30,952 nucleotides of DNA from NCBI GenBank assembly GCA_002494165.1, contig DLBH01000064.1:1-30952 (forward strand), written 5' to 3'. Numbering within the stretch: position 1 is the first letter of the stretch; the number at the start of each line of letters is the position of its first letter. Source of the stretch: Lachnospiraceae bacterium UBA7026. GTDB taxonomy: Bacteria; Bacillota; Clostridia; Lachnospirales; Lachnospiraceae. The notes under the pieces were generated by a model. That model saw only the letters and a program-made list of their open reading frames with translations. It did not search any database and was not told the DNA's origin. A program made the translations under genes and the position numbers. Shown here piece by piece: positions 29,592 to 30,952 of this stretch.

Positions 29592-30952
29592 TTATACAAC
29601 GACGAAGAATTTTACCAGGAAGAGGGCGGAGATGATGTAGGTCAGGAGTGATACGTCTTTTGCCTTTCCTGTGAATACACTGATGACGGTGTAAGAGATC
29701 ATTCCCAGGCCGATGCCGTGGCCGATGGAGCCGGAGATGGGCATGGCGATGAGCATGAGGGCTACAGGGACGATCTGCAGGGTGTCGTCGAAGTCGATGT
29801 GTTTCAGCCCGCTCAGCATGAGGATGCCTACGTAGATCAGAGCCGATGATGTGGCTGCCGCCGGGATCAGGGCTGCGATAGGGGCGATGAAAGTGCAGGC
29901 CAGGAAAAGAAGTCCGGAGGTCAGGGCTGTGAGGCCGGTTCTGCCGCCTGCTTCCACGCCGGAAGCGGATTCCACGAAGGTGGTTACCGTTGAGGTTCCG
30001 GTCAGGGCGCCGGTGATCGTGCCGACGGAGTCCGCGATCAGGGCCTCTTTCATGTTGGGCATGTTGCCGTTCTCATCAACCATGCCGGCACGGCTGGCTG
30101 TTCCTACCAGGGTCCCGATGGTATCAAACATATCGATCATACAGAAGGTGATGATCAGGGTGACGGCGGTGAAGAAGCCAATCTCCATAAAACCGCTGAA
30201 ATTAAACTTAAAGAGGGTGGTCTCCACCATGTCATTTACCGGAGGAACAAAGGATGCTCCCTGCAGGGCTGCGAAGGGATTGGTATGGAGGAAAAGGGCC
30301 TCGCCGATCCAGTAGACGATAGAGGCGCAGAGCATACCTAAAAGAACGGAAGCCTTGAACCCTTTCTGGGCCAGGATAATGGTGATAAAGAGGCCGACAA
30401 ACATGGTAACGACGGTGAGAACCATCTTGACATAGCCGGAGCCCATGGTATCGTTGGCCACACTGGGAGTCAGGGCCCCGAAGAAATCTCTCATGGCATA
30501 AAAGGGTCCGCCATTTTCAGAGTAGATTCCCGCGTTGGAGCCTACGCCGATGTTTAATAGCATGAGGCCGATGGACGGTGCGATTCCCATGCGGACAGCC
30601 AGGGGTATGGCATTCACAATCTTTTCCCGGATGTTCAAAACGGAAAGAATGATAAATACAATACCTTCAATCAGGATAATACAGAGAGCTGACTGGAAGG
30701 ATACCAGGTAGCTGGTGCCGGTGATGGTGGTTATGTTGGCTACAACAACTGCAAAAAAACTGTTTAAGCCCATACCGGGTGCCATGACGAAGGGCTTGTT
30801 GGCCAGGAAAGCCATGGTAAGGGTTCCGATTGCTGAAGCGATACAGGTAGCCATGAATACTCCATTCCAGAGATTCTGGCCTTCTGCGCCGAAATTGGTC
30901 AGAAGGTTGGGGTTGAGGGCTATGATGTAGGCCATGGTCATGAAGGTGGTAA
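29592..30952 (-). CDS. NCS2-family purine permease (AzgA/PbuG-like), start beyond window
   Basis: This is the C-terminal 453 or so residues of an NCS2 nucleobase permease, probably for guanine/hypoxanthine or adenine. The frame is still open at the window edge, and the first residues (TTFMTMAYIIALNPN) match the family some 20 residues from its N-terminus, so only a little is missing. Family segments include MAPGMGLNSFFA, RMGIAPSIGLMLLNIG, the DMFDTIGTLVG loop, LIADSVGTITGALTGTSTVT and ESASGVEAGGRTGLTAL. There are about 12 hydrophobic helices. The AzgA branch rather than the uracil/xanthine branch is indicated by these loops. It is convergent with panF. Confidence 0.94.
   Translation of the reverse strand, partial: TTFMTMAYIIALNPNLLTNFGAEGQNLWNGVFMATCIASAIGTLTMAFLANKPFVMAPGMGLNSFFAVVVANITTITGTSYLVSFQSALCIILIEGIVFIILSVLNIREKIVNAIPLAVRMGIAPSIGLMLLNIGVGSNAGIYSENGGPFYAMRDFFGALTPSVANDTMGSGYVKMVLTVVTMFVGLFITIILAQKGFKASVLLGMLCASIVYWIGEALFLHTNPFAALQGASFVPPVNDMVETTLFKFNFSGFMEIGFFTAVTLIITFCMIDMFDTIGTLVGTASRAGMVDENGNMPNMKEALIADSVGTITGALTGTSTVTTFVESASGVEAGGRTGLTALTSGLLFLACTFIAPIAALIPAAATSSALIYVGILMLSGLKHIDFDDTLQIVPVALMLIAMPISGSIGHGIGLGMISYTVISVFTGKAKDVSLLTYIISALFLVKFFVVV

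Overview
The window looks like the chromosome of an anaerobic, fermentative Bacillota, most likely a Lachnospiraceae-type clostridium. This is inferred from strong AGGAGG-type ribosome binding sites, moderate GC, an intact EIICBA mannitol PTS, an iron-containing alcohol dehydrogenase, a CsoR/CopA copper locus, an AmmeMemoRadiSam cluster, a two-gene IS91-type element and several clostridial DUF families. No rRNA, tRNA or CRISPR array was recognised, and no phage structural genes. Both ends of the window cut genes: mtlA on the left and an NCS2 purine permease on the right.

Left part (1-6132). A mannitol operon reads mtlA (EIICBA, 3' part), mtlD, an HPr-like phosphocarrier and a DeoR-type regulator. 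It is followed by an unknown small gene on the minus strand, a decayed-looking stretch with a good promoter, an iron-sulfur subunit of the succinate dehydrogenase/fumarate reductase family with no flavoprotein partner in view, and a secreted Ltp-domain protein on the minus strand.

Middle part (6133-19332). A tiny EF-hand protein ending in DDFDx pentapeptide repeats sits directly upstream of a DUF1848 protein with a radical-SAM-like cysteine cluster. A copper operon follows: a consensus promoter with a CsoR-type box filling the -35/-10 spacer, a second box downstream, then csoR and copA. CopA carries a C-terminal CopZ-like domain that has its own possible internal start. Then come an exact 28-bp tandem repeat, an orphan sugar-type solute-binding lipoprotein, a rhodanese remnant, a histidine phosphatase translationally coupled to a repeat-containing HExxH protein, an unknown protein, an alpha/beta hydrolase, an iron alcohol dehydrogenase and a UBA-like/DUF4342 protein.

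Right part (about 19546-30952). An IS91-type element carries a tyrosine recombinase and an HUH transposase that overlap by 8 nt. Next is the AmmeMemoRadiSam trio (MEMO-like, AMMECR1-like, radical SAM), then an Old Yellow Enzyme homologue, exodeoxyribonuclease III, a DUF937 protein, a YhdT/PanF pantothenate symporter pair and the NCS2 permease.

Several convergent gene pairs are separated by strong hairpins. Two of these, at about 5080 and 29498, are homologous and show a compensatory base-pair change. The strongest leads are the EF-hand/DDFDx peptide beside DUF1848, the HPr homologue that keeps His15 but has Asn at position 46, the possible CopZ made from inside copA, the repeat-linked HExxH protein, the recombinase-carrying IS91 element and the duplicated hairpin family. 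All protein identities come from reading motifs by eye and recalling families; no database search was run.
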